Assembly (NCBI RefSeq): GCF_905220705.1
Contig: NZ_CAJNAT010000008.1
Location: 186,001 to 250,000, forward strand
Direction: 5' to 3'
Length of the DNA: 64,000 bases
Origin: Paraburkholderia domus
GTDB lineage: Bacteria; Pseudomonadota; Gammaproteobacteria; Burkholderiales; Burkholderiaceae
A model generated the notes under the pieces. It was not told where the DNA came from. It did not search any database and was given only the letters and a program-made list of their open reading frames with translations. Made by a program: the position numbers and the translations under genes. Below, piece after piece: positions 43,647 through 52,752 of the stretch (the first letter of the stretch is position 1; each line of letters begins with the position of its first letter).

Positions 43647-43792
43647 GCGGCCGCCGTCCGCAAAACGCCAGGCGTGGCGCGTTAACACAAATTTGATTCG
43701 TAACGCGGCAGCTTTTGCGCGTCGTTGAGGCGCGCGCCGCTAGAGTGGTTGGGTGTCAACAACGCGCGCCGCCTCGCCGAATCGGCGCAATC

Positions 43793-44137
43793 ATGATGCT
43801 CACGTCCGTCGCAACGCCTGGAATCTCCGTCCCGCGCGCACCGCGCGAATCACACATTCCCCGCCGCACGCATGTCGTCGTTCCGCTCGTCATCATCGAC
43901 GTCACCGTGCCCGGCACTTCATCTGCGCATGGACGGCGCGCGTTGCATGCCGCCCTGGGAGACGATCTACGGCTCTATGTCGTCACCGTCGACCAGCAAC
44001 ACGAGCGCGTTACCTTTCGTGTCGAAGTCACCTCGCGTACGCTCGACGACGTGATCGGCCTGCTGACGACCGCCCTCGACCGCGCCACGCTCGGTCGCGC
44101 GCAAGCCACCGTGATCCGCCGTCCGCGCATCTATTGA
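43793..44137 (+). CDS. Hypothetical small soluble protein
   Basis: A 114-residue protein of unknown family. It has a hydrophobic strand THVVVPLVIIDVTVPG near residue 30 and a C-terminal helix-strand unit TLDDVIGLLTTALDRATLGRAQATVIRRPRIY, giving an alpha/beta look. Codon usage is GC3-rich in this frame, supporting a real gene. The stop codon lies within a TTGAC-4-GTCAA motif. No link to neighbours can be made. Confidence 0.55.
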   Translation: MMLTSVATPGISVPRAPRESHIPRRTHVVVPLVIIDVTVPGTSSAHGRRALHAALGDDLRLYVVTVDQQHERVTFRVEVTSRTLDDVIGLLTTALDRATLGRAQATVIRRPRIY

Positions 44138-44147
44138 CATAGGTCAA
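44134..44147. promoter_or_regulatory. FNR/ANR-like box TTGACATAGGTCAA
   Basis: A five-base inverted repeat TTGAC-ATAG-GTCAA, close to the FNR/ANR consensus TTGAT-4-ATCAA with the TTGAC/GTCAA variant. It is 255 bases upstream of the lipoprotein gene at 44402 and overlaps the stop codon of the preceding gene. Function in low-oxygen control is inferred. Confidence 0.4.
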
Positions 44148-44401
44148 CGCTTGCGCGGGCAACTGGCTAGCCGCACCCCAAATCTTTACACATCTTTGCA
44201 ATTGCCCATGGGTGGCCGTGTAGAGTCGCCGCTCCTGTTATCGCGTGTCCCCTCCCGCAGGCCCCCGCAAGCGTCCCGGTTTCCCCGCTCACGCCGTGGC
44301 AATCCAGTGAGATTGCCTCCAGTGCTGTCCGAGTTGTCCAACCCGCAGCTCACGATGCATCGCCTTCGCCAGGGACCGCCCTTTTTGCAAAGCGTGATCC
44401 T

Positions 44402-45505
44402 ATGTTCCTGTCGTCTCTCGATGCCGCGCGCCGGCATGCCGGTCTTCATTTCCGTCTCCAATTTCGTCGTTCAGCCGCAGCGGCGCTGGTCGCAGCCGGC
44501 GCGCTCGCCGCGCTGACCGGCTGTTCCACGACCTTCCCCACCCCGACGCCACCCGCCTCCACTGCCGCATTGATCAACGGCGGCAACGACGGCCTGCTGA
44601 TTCCGTTGCACGTGGAGCGTGCCGATGAAGATCACGCACGCCTCGGCCTGCCGGTCCAGCTCGACGGCAAAGCGGTGTACATGGCGCTCGACACGGGAAC
44701 GCAAGGCGCACGGGTATTGAAGTCGGTGCTGCCGGGTTCGAACTATGCAAGCGGCGGGAATGTGACGTCCTTGTCATTCGCGAACGGCGTCGAGATTCTC
44801 GGCTCGGCCGTCAAGGTGCCGTTCAGCGTGGCCGGCACCACGCCAACACCGATCGCCGCGCAAGCGGTGGACGTCGTGCGCTGCCTGCCGAACGCGCGGA
44901 AGTGCGTCGGCATGGATGGCTACACGGGTGAATTCGGCTGGGCGTTTTCCGGCATCGTCGGCGTCGGCGCCGCGCAGCCGGACGACAACAGCTACACGCA
45001 ACCGCTGCGCGCATTGCCCGGCAACATCGGCCAACGATATCTGGTGCATTCGAACTTCGCGAAGCCGTACATGGTGCTGAGCCCCTCAAGCACGATTACG
45101 AAGGACTACACGATGGTGCCGATGACGGTGTCGAAGGACGGCACGGCGCAATGGCCGCGAGGCTGCGTAAATGTGGGCGGCAAGATGACCTTCTGCGCGC
45201 CGCTGGTGTTCGCAACCGGCAGCACCGGCATGATCCGCATCGAGACGGACAAAGCGCCTAACTGGACCGGTGACGGCGATGTCGGCAATGTGCTCGATCA
45301 GGGCAACTATGAGACGGCGATCGGCACTGGACCGTGGGTGCACCGTTACGAAACCGCTCAGGTGACAATCGTCAAGGCCAAGCCGGACGCGAACCGCATC
45401 GTGGTCGGTTTGATGGCGATGCAGAACATCGACGTGCTGTTCGACTTCCCGCGCGGGCAGTTCGGTTTGCACGCAGCGAAAGAGAGTGAACGATTCGCGC
45501 CGTGA
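44402..45505 (+). CDS. Lipoprotein with aspartyl-protease-like DTG motif (DUF3443-like)
   Basis: A 367-residue predicted lipoprotein; the hydrophobic segment AALVAAGALAALTGC ends in the lipobox LTGC at about residue 41. The mature part has LQLDGKAVYMALDTGTQGARVL-type sequence (VYMALDTGTQGARV near residue 98), which resembles the D-T-G active-site loop of retropepsins and the DTGSxGLR element of DUF3443 proteins. It ends with IDVLFDFPRGQFGLH, another DUF3443-type feature. Periplasmic or outer-membrane location is expected; activity unproven. A strong terminator follows. Confidence 0.7.
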   Translation: MFLSSLDAARRHAGLHFRLQFRRSAAAALVAAGALAALTGCSTTFPTPTPPASTAALINGGNDGLLIPLHVERADEDHARLGLPVQLDGKAVYMALDTGTQGARVLKSVLPGSNYASGGNVTSLSFANGVEILGSAVKVPFSVAGTTPTPIAAQAVDVVRCLPNARKCVGMDGYTGEFGWAFSGIVGVGAAQPDDNSYTQPLRALPGNIGQRYLVHSNFAKPYMVLSPSSTITKDYTMVPMTVSKDGTAQWPRGCVNVGGKMTFCAPLVFATGSTGMIRIETDKAPNWTGDGDVGNVLDQGNYETAIGTGPWVHRYETAQVTIVKAKPDANRIVVGLMAMQNIDVLFDFPRGQFGLHAAKESERFAP

Positions 45506-45521
45506 GATTCACTGATCGATA

Positions 45522-45558
45522 AAAAAGGCCGTGCGAAAAATTTCGCACGGCCTTTTTT
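45522..45558. terminator. Bidirectional rho-independent terminator
   Basis: A 17-bp perfect stem, AAAAAGGCCGTGCGAAA with its complement TTTCGCACGGCCTTTTT, around a two-base centre and flanked by A and T runs on both sides. It sits between the convergent lipoprotein gene and glgP and can stop transcription from either side. Confidence 0.95.
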
Positions 45559-45589
45559 TCATTGAATGAGCGCCACAGACGCGCCCGCG

Positions 45590-48043
45590 TCATTCCATAC
45601 TGAGCGGATTCACGTGCCAGATATTGCGCGCATATTCGCCGATGGTGCGGTCCGACGAAAACTGCCCCATGCCCGCGACGTTCTCGATCGCACTCTCGGC
45701 CCACGCGCGCTTGTCGACGAAACGCGCATCCACCTCGTCCTGTGCTTTTGCAAATGCGGCGAAATCGGCGAGCACCATATAGTGATCGCCCCAATCCACC
45801 AACGTGTGGAAAATATCCGAAAAGCGCAGCGGATCGTCTGGCGAGAAAAAGCCCGTGCGAATCTGGTCGAGCGCCATATGCAGCTCCGGATTCTCCTCGT
45901 ACACTTGCCGCGGCCGGTAGCCGCTGGCGCGCAGGCTGTCCACTTCGTCAGCGGTATGGCCGAAGATGAAGATGTTGTCCCGCCCCACTGCGTCGCATAT
46001 CTCGATGTTGGCGCCATCCATCGTGCCGATCGTCAACGCGCCGTTCAACGCGAGCTTCATGTTGCCGGTGCCCGACGCTTCGGTGCCGGCCATTGAAATC
46101 TGCTCGGACAGATCGGCCGCCGGAATGATCAACTCGGCTACGCTCACACCGTAGTTCGGCACGAACACCACCTTGAGGCGATCGCCGATCAACGGATCGT
46201 GATTCACTTTCTCGCTGACGTCGCCGATCAGCTTGATGATCGTCTTCGCCATGCGATACGCGGATGCCGCCTTGCCGGCGAACATCACCACGCGCGGCAC
46301 CCAATCGCGCTCGGGGTTCGCGCGAATCTGGTTGTAGCGCACGATCACGTGCAGCACGTTCAGCAACTGCCGCTTGTACTCGTGAATGCGCTTGACTTGC
46401 AGGTCGAACAACGCATCGGGATCGAAGTGCAGTTTCGTGTGATGTGCGAGTCGCTGCACGAGCCGCAGTTTGTTCTGCCGCTTCGCTTCGCGGAAGGCGT
46501 CGATAAACGCGCTGTCGTTGCGCAGATTGCGCAGTTGTTCCAGCTCGAACAGATTGCTGCGCCAATGCGTGCCGATCTGCTGATCGATCAGGGACGACAG
46601 CGACGGACTCGCCTGCGCCAGCCAGCGCCGCGGCGTGATGCCGTTGGTGACATTGGTGAAACGGTCCGGATAGATACGCGCGAAGTCGGCGAAGATATCG
46701 CGTGTCATCAATTGCGAATGCAGCTTCGATACGCCATTCACCTTGTGACTCGCGACGATCGCCAGATACGCCATCCGCACACGCCGCTGGCCATATTCGT
46801 CGACCAGCGAAATGCGGCGGATCATCTCGCCGTCATGTCCTGATTGCTCGCTGACATGCTTGAGAAAGCCCGCATTGATCTCGAAGATGATCTCCAGATG
46901 CCGTGGCAACAAGCGCGCGAGCATTTCGACATCCCACGTTTCGAGCGCTTCGGGCATCAAGGTGTGGTTCGTGTACGAGAAGATCTTGGTGACGTGCTGC
47001 CATGCCTTGTCCCACGGCTGATGATGAACATCCACCAGCAAACGCATCAGCTCCGGAATCGCCAGCACTGGGTGCGTATCGTTCAGATGCACCGCTACCT
47101 TTTCGGCGAAGCGCCCGAACGTGCTATGCGTGCGCTGATAGCGGCGAATCAGATCCTGCATCGTCGCTGAAACAAAGAAGTATTCCTGACGCAGCCGCAG
47201 TTCGCGGCCGGCCGGCGTCGAATCGTCCGGATAGAGCAGCCGAGACACGTTCTCAGACATGTTCTTGGTGTCGACCGCGTTGCGGTAATCGCCGCGGTTG
47301 AACGCGCCGAGGTCGAGCTCTTCGGTTGCGCGCGCGGACCACAGGCGCAGCGTGTTCGTCGCACTGGTCGCGTAACCCGGAATCACCGTGTCGTAGGCCG
47401 TAGCGTTCACATGCTCGCTATCGATCCACTCGACATGCTCGCCACGCTGCACCGTGCGCCCGCCGAAGTGCACCATGTACTTGATCTCAGGTCGCGGAAA
47501 CTCCCACGGATTGCCGGCGCGCAGCCAGTAGTCCGGCGCTTCGACCTGTTCGCCGTCGACGATCTCCTGGCGGAACATGCCATATTCGTAACGAATACCG
47601 TAGCCGAAGCCCGGAATGCCGAGCGTCGCCATCGAATCGAGAAAACAGGCGGCGAGCCGCCCGAGGCCGCCGTTGCCGAGCGCCGCATCCGGCTCGATAT
47701 TGATCAGCATCTCCATGTCGACGCCGAGACTCGCGAGCGCCTCCTTCATCTGATCGTGAATGCCGAGCGCGAGCAACGCATTCGTAAACGTGCGGCCGAT
47801 CAGGAACTCCATCGACAGGTAGTAGACGCGTTTGACGTCCTGTTCGTACTGCAGGCGCGTGGTCTTCATCCAGCGCGCGACCAGCCGGTCGCGCACGGCG
47901 AGCGCCGCGGCGTGCAGCCAGTCATGCGGGTGAGCAGTGACGGCGTCCTTGCCGACGCCGTACATCATGCGATTGGAAATTGAGCGCCGTAGCGCGTCGA
48001 CGGTACTGTTGAGCTGGTCGAATTCCAGATCGACGGCTGTCAT
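45590..48043 (-). CDS. glgP: Glycogen/maltodextrin phosphorylase
   Basis: An 817-residue GT35 phosphorylase. The PLP-binding stretch EASGTGNMKLALNGALTIGTMDGANIE is intact near residue 650-680, and ALGNGGLGRLAACFLDSMATL, IRYEYGMFRQ and HLNDTHPVLAIPELMRLLVD are family motifs. It releases glucose 1-phosphate from alpha-1,4-glucans in the cytoplasm. Start set at 48043 (MTAVDLEFDQLN) with GGAGG upstream; the frame is open further. No other glycogen gene is adjacent. It ends against the bidirectional terminator shared with the lipoprotein gene. Confidence 0.95.
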   Translation of the reverse strand: MTAVDLEFDQLNSTVDALRRSISNRMMYGVGKDAVTAHPHDWLHAAALAVRDRLVARWMKTTRLQYEQDVKRVYYLSMEFLIGRTFTNALLALGIHDQMKEALASLGVDMEMLINIEPDAALGNGGLGRLAACFLDSMATLGIPGFGYGIRYEYGMFRQEIVDGEQVEAPDYWLRAGNPWEFPRPEIKYMVHFGGRTVQRGEHVEWIDSEHVNATAYDTVIPGYATSATNTLRLWSARATEELDLGAFNRGDYRNAVDTKNMSENVSRLLYPDDSTPAGRELRLRQEYFFVSATMQDLIRRYQRTHSTFGRFAEKVAVHLNDTHPVLAIPELMRLLVDVHHQPWDKAWQHVTKIFSYTNHTLMPEALETWDVEMLARLLPRHLEIIFEINAGFLKHVSEQSGHDGEMIRRISLVDEYGQRRVRMAYLAIVASHKVNGVSKLHSQLMTRDIFADFARIYPDRFTNVTNGITPRRWLAQASPSLSSLIDQQIGTHWRSNLFELEQLRNLRNDSAFIDAFREAKRQNKLRLVQRLAHHTKLHFDPDALFDLQVKRIHEYKRQLLNVLHVIVRYNQIRANPERDWVPRVVMFAGKAASAYRMAKTIIKLIGDVSEKVNHDPLIGDRLKVVFVPNYGVSVAELIIPAADLSEQISMAGTEASGTGNMKLALNGALTIGTMDGANIEICDAVGRDNIFIFGHTADEVDSLRASGYRPRQVYEENPELHMALDQIRTGFFSPDDPLRFSDIFHTLVDWGDHYMVLADFAAFAKAQDEVDARFVDKRAWAESAIENVAGMGQFSSDRTIGEYARNIWHVNPLSME

Positions 48044-48699
48044 CGAGGCCTCCGGGGAAAAAACGACGCGACATACGCGAACCGCATAGATGACGGACGG
48101 GAGGCGCGTGTCGGTCAGGCGGGTTAACAAACAGAGTACGACATTTTACGACTCACGCACACCGGCGAGCGCGAGCGGGTGCTCACGCACATGCCATGCC
48201 CGCCGATACGCGGCGCTTCACCGGTTTTGCGCACGTACGCGGTGCAGGCCGGCCTGTGCGCAGCACTGCGAGCGTGCATCGGCCCGCAAAACAGGAAAAC
48301 AAATGGCGGACAGTGGAAGGCGCCTCCATGCCTCCATAGGAGGCAACTCGATTATTTTTTCGACGTGTGACTTGCTGATGAATGCGTTGACCGGTTCGGT
48401 CCGTGGTCAAATCGGAGCGCCTCGTCTGCTGAGCCGTTTTGCCCGAGTGGTGTGTGACAACGCGGCAGCGCGCCGGTTCGAAGAGGCCGCGCGAGCTTGA
48501 CCGTTAGTTGCATTATCGAAACCCAATATAGCGCCCCGCCCCGCTGGACTCGCAGCACGATTTCCACGTCTCTGTAACAATCACTACATTCGCCACGCGT
48601 GTCGCCCTGACTGCTGGACTCAGGCCGCGCGCCGTCCCCTCCACGCAACCCTGCCGCTTGCGCGCCGCGCTGTCCCTCCGACGTGTCCGGCGCTGCGGC
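48044..48699. other. Divergent intergenic region between glgP and a DHA2 exporter
   Basis: About 650 bases. At 48329-48345 TGCCTCC and GGAGGCA form a seven-base stem with loop ATA, followed within ten bases by TTATTTTTT on the plus strand, which looks like a rho-independent terminator with no assigned gene before it. The open frames in this stretch lack convincing codon bias or start signals. Promoters for glgP and the exporter are presumably here. Confidence 0.45.
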
Positions 48700-50157
48700 A
48701 TGCATAACCCGACGAGCCACGCCTTGTCCGACAAACCCAGCGCCACCCGTGGCGCCACGCTCGACCAGACCCTTCCAGCAGACGGCCCGATGTCCGCCGC
48801 CAACCGCCGCGCCATGGCCGCAATCATGCTTGCGGTTGCGCTCGCCACGCTTGATACCGCGATCGCCAACACGGCCCTGCCCGCCATCGCCGCGGATCTG
48901 CACGCGGCGCCTGCCGCGTCGGTGTGGATCATCAACGCCTATCAGCTCGCGATGGTCGCGACACTGCTGCCGCTCGCGGCGCTCGGCGACATCGTCGGGC
49001 ATCGCAGGATTTATATCGGCGGCATTGCGCTGTTCACGCTCGCGTCGCTGGCGTGTTCGCTCGCTTCGACGCTGCCGATGCTGGCCGCCGCGCGCGTGCT
49101 GCAAGGTCTCGGCGCGAGCGCGATCATGAGCGTCAACACGGCGCTGATCCGCTATCTGTACCCGCCGCATCGGCTCGGACGAGGTCTCGGCACTAACGCG
49201 CTGATCGTCGGCGTGTCGTTCGCAGTCGGGCCGACGGTGGCCTCGCTGATTTTGTCCGTTGCCGCCTGGCCGTGGCTGTTCGCGGTCAACGTGCCGCTCG
49301 GCCTGCTGGCGCTGGCCTTCGCGTGGCCCGCGCTGCCCCACACCGAGCGCGGCAAGCACAACTTCGACCCGATTGCGGCGCTTCTCAACGTGATCACTTT
49401 CGCCGCGCTGATCTTCGCGCTCGGCGAAGCGGCCCAGCGCGCGTCGACGCAACTGGTGCTGAGCGCGGCGGCGATCGCCGTGGTGTTCGGGGTGTTGCTG
49501 ATTCGCCGTGAAGCCGGTCACCCGGCGCCGATGCTGCCCGTCGATCTGTTCAAGCGGCCGGTGTTTGCGCTGTCGGCGGTGACCGCGGTATGTTCGTTCG
49601 CCGCACAAGGGCTGGCGTTCGTGTCGCTGCCTTTTTACTTCGAGGACGTGCTGCATCGCAGCCAGGTCGAGACCGGCTTTCTGATGACGCCGTGGCCCGT
49701 GGTGGTCGCGCTGGCCGCACCGCTGGCGGGCAGTCTGTCCGACCGCTATCCCCCGGGCTTGCTCGGTGCGATCGGCCTTGCGGTAATGTCAGCGGGGATG
49801 GCATCGCTGGCGTTGCTGCCGGTGCATCCGCATGTACTCGACATCGGCATCCGGATGGCGATTTGCGGCGCAGGCTTCGGTTTTTTCCAGTCGCCCAATC
49901 TGAAGGCGTTGATGGCGAGCGCGCCGCCCGAGCGTAGCGGCGGCGCCAGCGGCATTGTCGCAACTGCCCGGCTGCTCGGACAGACCACCGGCGCTGCGCT
50001 GGTCGCGCTCAGCTTCGGCATCGCCGGCCGGCATGGGCCGACACTCGCGCTCAGCGCAGGCGCATTCTTCGCCGGCGCGGCGAGCCTTGCGAGCGGACTG
50101 CGGCTGTTCGCGCCGTCACACCGCTCGGGTGTGCACGCGAAAGCGTCGGCGGAATAA
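48700..50157 (+). CDS. MFS multidrug exporter, DHA2 (EmrB/QacA) family
   Basis: A 485-residue, probably fourteen-helix drug:proton antiporter. LAVALATLDTAIANTALPAIAADL near residue 48 is the DHA2 motif (LDxTIxNxALP), ALGDIVGHRRIYIGG the loop 2-3 motif, and AARVLQGLGASAIMSVNTALIRYLYP motif C region. An N-terminal cytoplasmic tail of 30 residues is uncertain, since ATG 48790 also fits. Substrate unknown; no regulator of the TetR or MarR type is adjacent. Confidence 0.85.
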   Translation: MHNPTSHALSDKPSATRGATLDQTLPADGPMSAANRRAMAAIMLAVALATLDTAIANTALPAIAADLHAAPAASVWIINAYQLAMVATLLPLAALGDIVGHRRIYIGGIALFTLASLACSLASTLPMLAAARVLQGLGASAIMSVNTALIRYLYPPHRLGRGLGTNALIVGVSFAVGPTVASLILSVAAWPWLFAVNVPLGLLALAFAWPALPHTERGKHNFDPIAALLNVITFAALIFALGEAAQRASTQLVLSAAAIAVVFGVLLIRREAGHPAPMLPVDLFKRPVFALSAVTAVCSFAAQGLAFVSLPFYFEDVLHRSQVETGFLMTPWPVVVALAAPLAGSLSDRYPPGLLGAIGLAVMSAGMASLALLPVHPHVLDIGIRMAICGAGFGFFQSPNLKALMASAPPERSGGASGIVATARLLGQTTGAALVALSFGIAGRHGPTLALSAGAFFAGAASLASGLRLFAPSHRSGVHAKASAE

Positions 50158-50160
50158 ACA

Positions 50161-50197
50161 AAGCGGGCGCACTGCTGTGGCAGTGCGCCCGCTTTTT
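50161..50197 (+). terminator. Rho-independent terminator of the exporter gene
   Basis: A 15-bp perfect stem AAGCGGGCGCACTGC with GCAGTGCGCCCGCTT, loop TGTG, followed by TTT, three bases after the stop codon. Confidence 0.95.
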
Positions 50198-50226
50198 CAA
50201 CCCGCTTTCCCTGCTTGACCAGTCGA

Positions 50227-51234
50227 TCAATGCGCGGCGAAATACCCCTTCACTGCGGCAATAAACGTATCGATATCCGCGCGTGACACGTCCTTATGCG
50301 TGACGAATCGCGACGCGTACAGCATCTGCGTAAGGATGCCGCGCTCGTTGAGCCACGTTTCGAGCGGTGCGCAATGCTGCTGCGGAAACTGTGCGAACAC
50401 CATGTTGGTCGCGATCGACTGCACCTTGACATGGTCGATCGCTTCCAGACCGGCAGCCAGATGCGCGGCGTTCGCGTGATCGTCGGCAAGACGTTCGACG
50501 TTGTGATCCAGCGCGTACAGGCAAGCCGCCGCCAGCACGCCGGCCTGCCGCATGCCGCCGCCCAGCACCTTGCGCCAGCGGTGCGCCACGTTGATCAGCG
50601 CCTGGCTCCCGACCAGGACCGAGCCGACCGGTGCGCCCAGTCCCTTCGAAAAGCAGATCGAGATCGAATCGAAGAGTTCGCACAGCGCCGCGACCGGCTT
50701 GCCCGATGCAACGGCCGCGTTGTAAACCCGTGCGCCGTCGAGGTGAGTCGACAACCCGCGCTGACGCGCCAGTTGCACAGCCTCTTCGACATAACCCGCC
50801 GGCAACACCTTGCCGCCGATGGTGTTTTCCAGCGCCAGCAGCCGCGTACGCGCGAAGTGGTTGTCGATCGGCTTGATCGCGGCGGCGATCTTCTCGAGCG
50901 GAATCGACCCGTCGGCGGCATTCTCGAGCGGCTGCGGCTGAATGCTGCCGAGCACCGCCGCGCCACCGCCTTCGTACTTATAGGTGTGCGCCAACTGGCC
51001 GACGATGTATTCGTCGCCGCGCGCGCAATGCGCCATCAACGCCGCCAGGTTGCTTTGTGTGCCGCTCGGGAAGAACAAGCCGGCTTCCTTGCCGGCGCGT
51101 TCCGCGACCGTTGCTTGCAGACGCAGCACGGTAGGGTCGTCGCCCCATACGTCGTCGCCCACGTCGGCGGCCGACATCGCCGCGAGCATGGCCGGGGTCG
51201 GACGGGTTACGGTGTCGCTGCGCAAATCAATCAT
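50227..51234 (-). CDS. ltaE: Low-specificity L-threonine aldolase
   Basis: A 335-residue fold-type I PLP enzyme. MIDLRSDTVTRPTPAMLAAM is the signature N-terminus, VGDDVWGDDPTVLRLQ follows, FFPSGTQSNLAALMAH near 80, THLDGARVYNAAVASG near 170, and SICFSKGLGAPVGSVLVGS contains the PLP lysine near 203. It cleaves L-threonine and L-allo-threonine to glycine and acetaldehyde. Start at 51234 gives the canonical N-terminus. It lies 41 bases downstream of the LytM lipoprotein gene but is functionally separate. Confidence 0.94.
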   Translation of the reverse strand: MIDLRSDTVTRPTPAMLAAMSAADVGDDVWGDDPTVLRLQATVAERAGKEAGLFFPSGTQSNLAALMAHCARGDEYIVGQLAHTYKYEGGGAAVLGSIQPQPLENAADGSIPLEKIAAAIKPIDNHFARTRLLALENTIGGKVLPAGYVEEAVQLARQRGLSTHLDGARVYNAAVASGKPVAALCELFDSISICFSKGLGAPVGSVLVGSQALINVAHRWRKVLGGGMRQAGVLAAACLYALDHNVERLADDHANAAHLAAGLEAIDHVKVQSIATNMVFAQFPQQHCAPLETWLNERGILTQMLYASRFVTHKDVSRADIDTFIAAVKGYFAAH

Positions 51235-51274
51235 GGTGAGAACCTTGTGTGTCCCGGTTTGTGTGTGGATGACA

Positions 51275-52048
51275 TCATCCACCCGACTTCGGTAGCCACG
51301 CAAGCGGATCGACCGGCTGACCGTTCTGGCGCACTTCGAACTGGATCGACGCCACACCCCGGCTATCCACACCGACTTCGCCGATCGTTTGCCCTTGTGC
51401 GACAGCGTCGCCTTCCTTGACCAGCAGGGTGCTGTTTTGCCCGTAGGCGGTAATCAGCGAGTCGTCGTGCTTGATGATGATGAGCGGACCGTACGCCTCG
51501 ATACCCGTGCCCGCGTAGACCACCCGCCCGGTAGCGGCCGCCTTGACCGGATCGCCCGCATGGCCGCCGATCACGATGCCGTTCGACTTGCCAGGCGCAA
51601 AGGCTTTCAGCACGGGACCACGCAACGGCCATTGCAGCACGCCTTGCTGCGGAACGCCGGCAGCGCCGGACGCGCCAGGCGTCGCGACCGAACCGCTCTG
51701 ACCGGCAACATTGACCGGCGGTGTCACCACACTACCCGATGCCATCGGCGGAGCAACCCGCAGCACCTGGCCTGGATTGACCGCCGAGTTCGACGCGAGG
51801 CCGTTCCACGCCGCAATCTCCTGCGGCTTGCGGCCATACGCCGACGCTATGCCCGCCAGCGTGTCACCCGGATTGGCGCGATAGTAACCGGCCGGCACAG
51901 GGACCGTGGCAAGCGTAGTCGGACGGGACGGCGCGCTGCTGTAGAACGGCGTGCTTTCCCACGGCATCGACGTACAGCCGCTGAACATCACGCCGAGCGT
52001 GGCTGCAATCAGCAATCGGGCCGCCGTGAACTGCCATTGTCTTGTCAT
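51275..52048 (-). CDS. LysM and degenerate LytM (M23) lipoprotein, NlpD-like
   Basis: A 257-residue lipoprotein. The signal peptide ends MFSGCTSMP with the acylated cysteine near residue 25. A LysM domain follows (YYRANPGDTLAGIASAYGRKPQEIAAWNGL) and a C-terminal M23 domain from about 145. The metal-binding residues of active LytM enzymes are replaced: the expected HxH turn reads AYGQN and the first aspartate motif reads NGIVIGGHAG. This matches NlpD and EnvC, which activate amidases instead of cutting peptidoglycan. GAGGAAA precedes the ATG. Confidence 0.85.
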   Translation of the reverse strand: MTRQWQFTAARLLIAATLGVMFSGCTSMPWESTPFYSSAPSRPTTLATVPVPAGYYRANPGDTLAGIASAYGRKPQEIAAWNGLASNSAVNPGQVLRVAPPMASGSVVTPPVNVAGQSGSVATPGASGAAGVPQQGVLQWPLRGPVLKAFAPGKSNGIVIGGHAGDPVKAAATGRVVYAGTGIEAYGPLIIIKHDDSLITAYGQNSTLLVKEGDAVAQGQTIGEVGVDSRGVASIQFEVRQNGQPVDPLAWLPKSGG

Positions 52049-52192
52049 GTGATTTTCCTCGACACTTTGATTCAATCAGATTCAACCAGCCCGGAGCATT
52101 TGTCGTGCCGCACGAAGCGAGCACCACGGCGCTTGTCCATTATGTTGCCATGCGCACCGGCAACGGCTTCGCCACAGCATCGGCCTGGAACG

Positions 52193-52504
52193 TCAAACAC
52201 TACCCTCGGCCTCGACCACCAGAATGCGCGCCACGCCGATCGGGTGCGCGACATGTTCGGTGCCCACGGACGCGTAGAACACATCGCCCGTTTCCAGAAT
52301 GGCCGACTGCTCGACGCCGCCTTCGCGGTATCGCATCTCCACGCGGCCGTCGAGCACGGCGAACACTTCCTCACCGTCATTGACATGCCACTTGTATGGC
52401 TGATCGGTCCAATGCAGGCGCGTCGTGATGCCGCCCATGTTGGCGATATCTAGCGCGCCCCACGGACGCGTCGCGGTGAAGCTCTTGCTGCGAATGATCT
52501 TCAT
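52193..52504 (-). CDS. Small cupin-fold protein
   Basis: A 103-residue single-domain cupin. Motif 1 reads WHVNDGEEVFAVLDGRVEMRY (H-x-G-E-x6-G region) and motif 2 GDVFYASVGTEHVAHPIG (G-D-x-x3-P/G-x-x-x-H). Function is not predictable; such proteins bind metal and small sugars or phenolics. It is followed by a lipoprotein gene and preceded by a divergent small gene. The start 52504 is MKIIRSKSF. Confidence 0.8.
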   Translation of the reverse strand: MKIIRSKSFTATRPWGALDIANMGGITTRLHWTDQPYKWHVNDGEEVFAVLDGRVEMRYREGGVEQSAILETGDVFYASVGTEHVAHPIGVARILVVEAEGSV

Positions 52505-52752
52505 GGTGAATAGCAGGTTGAGAAGCAGACGCTGTCGACGCGTTATCCGTGCCGCATACCCAACCACTCAGTCTGGCTGGATCATGCGTTTCGGCCGGCC
52601 CCATTATAGGTGTTGCGGCAGGCACGACCGTGGTCACGAGGCCGCACGACCGTATTCGTGTGACTATTGAATCCTTTCAACCCTCGCCTATACTCAGTCA
52701 TGCTGCCGCAACGCACCGTAAGCAAAACGCCTGGATCTACGAGGAGTTGGGG

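Noticed and set aside
48352..49656. Minus-strand open frame of about 430 codons opposite the DHA2 exporter
   Set aside because: Composition dominated by R, H, G and Q with no hydrophobic core; it mirrors the transmembrane codons of the real exporter gene.
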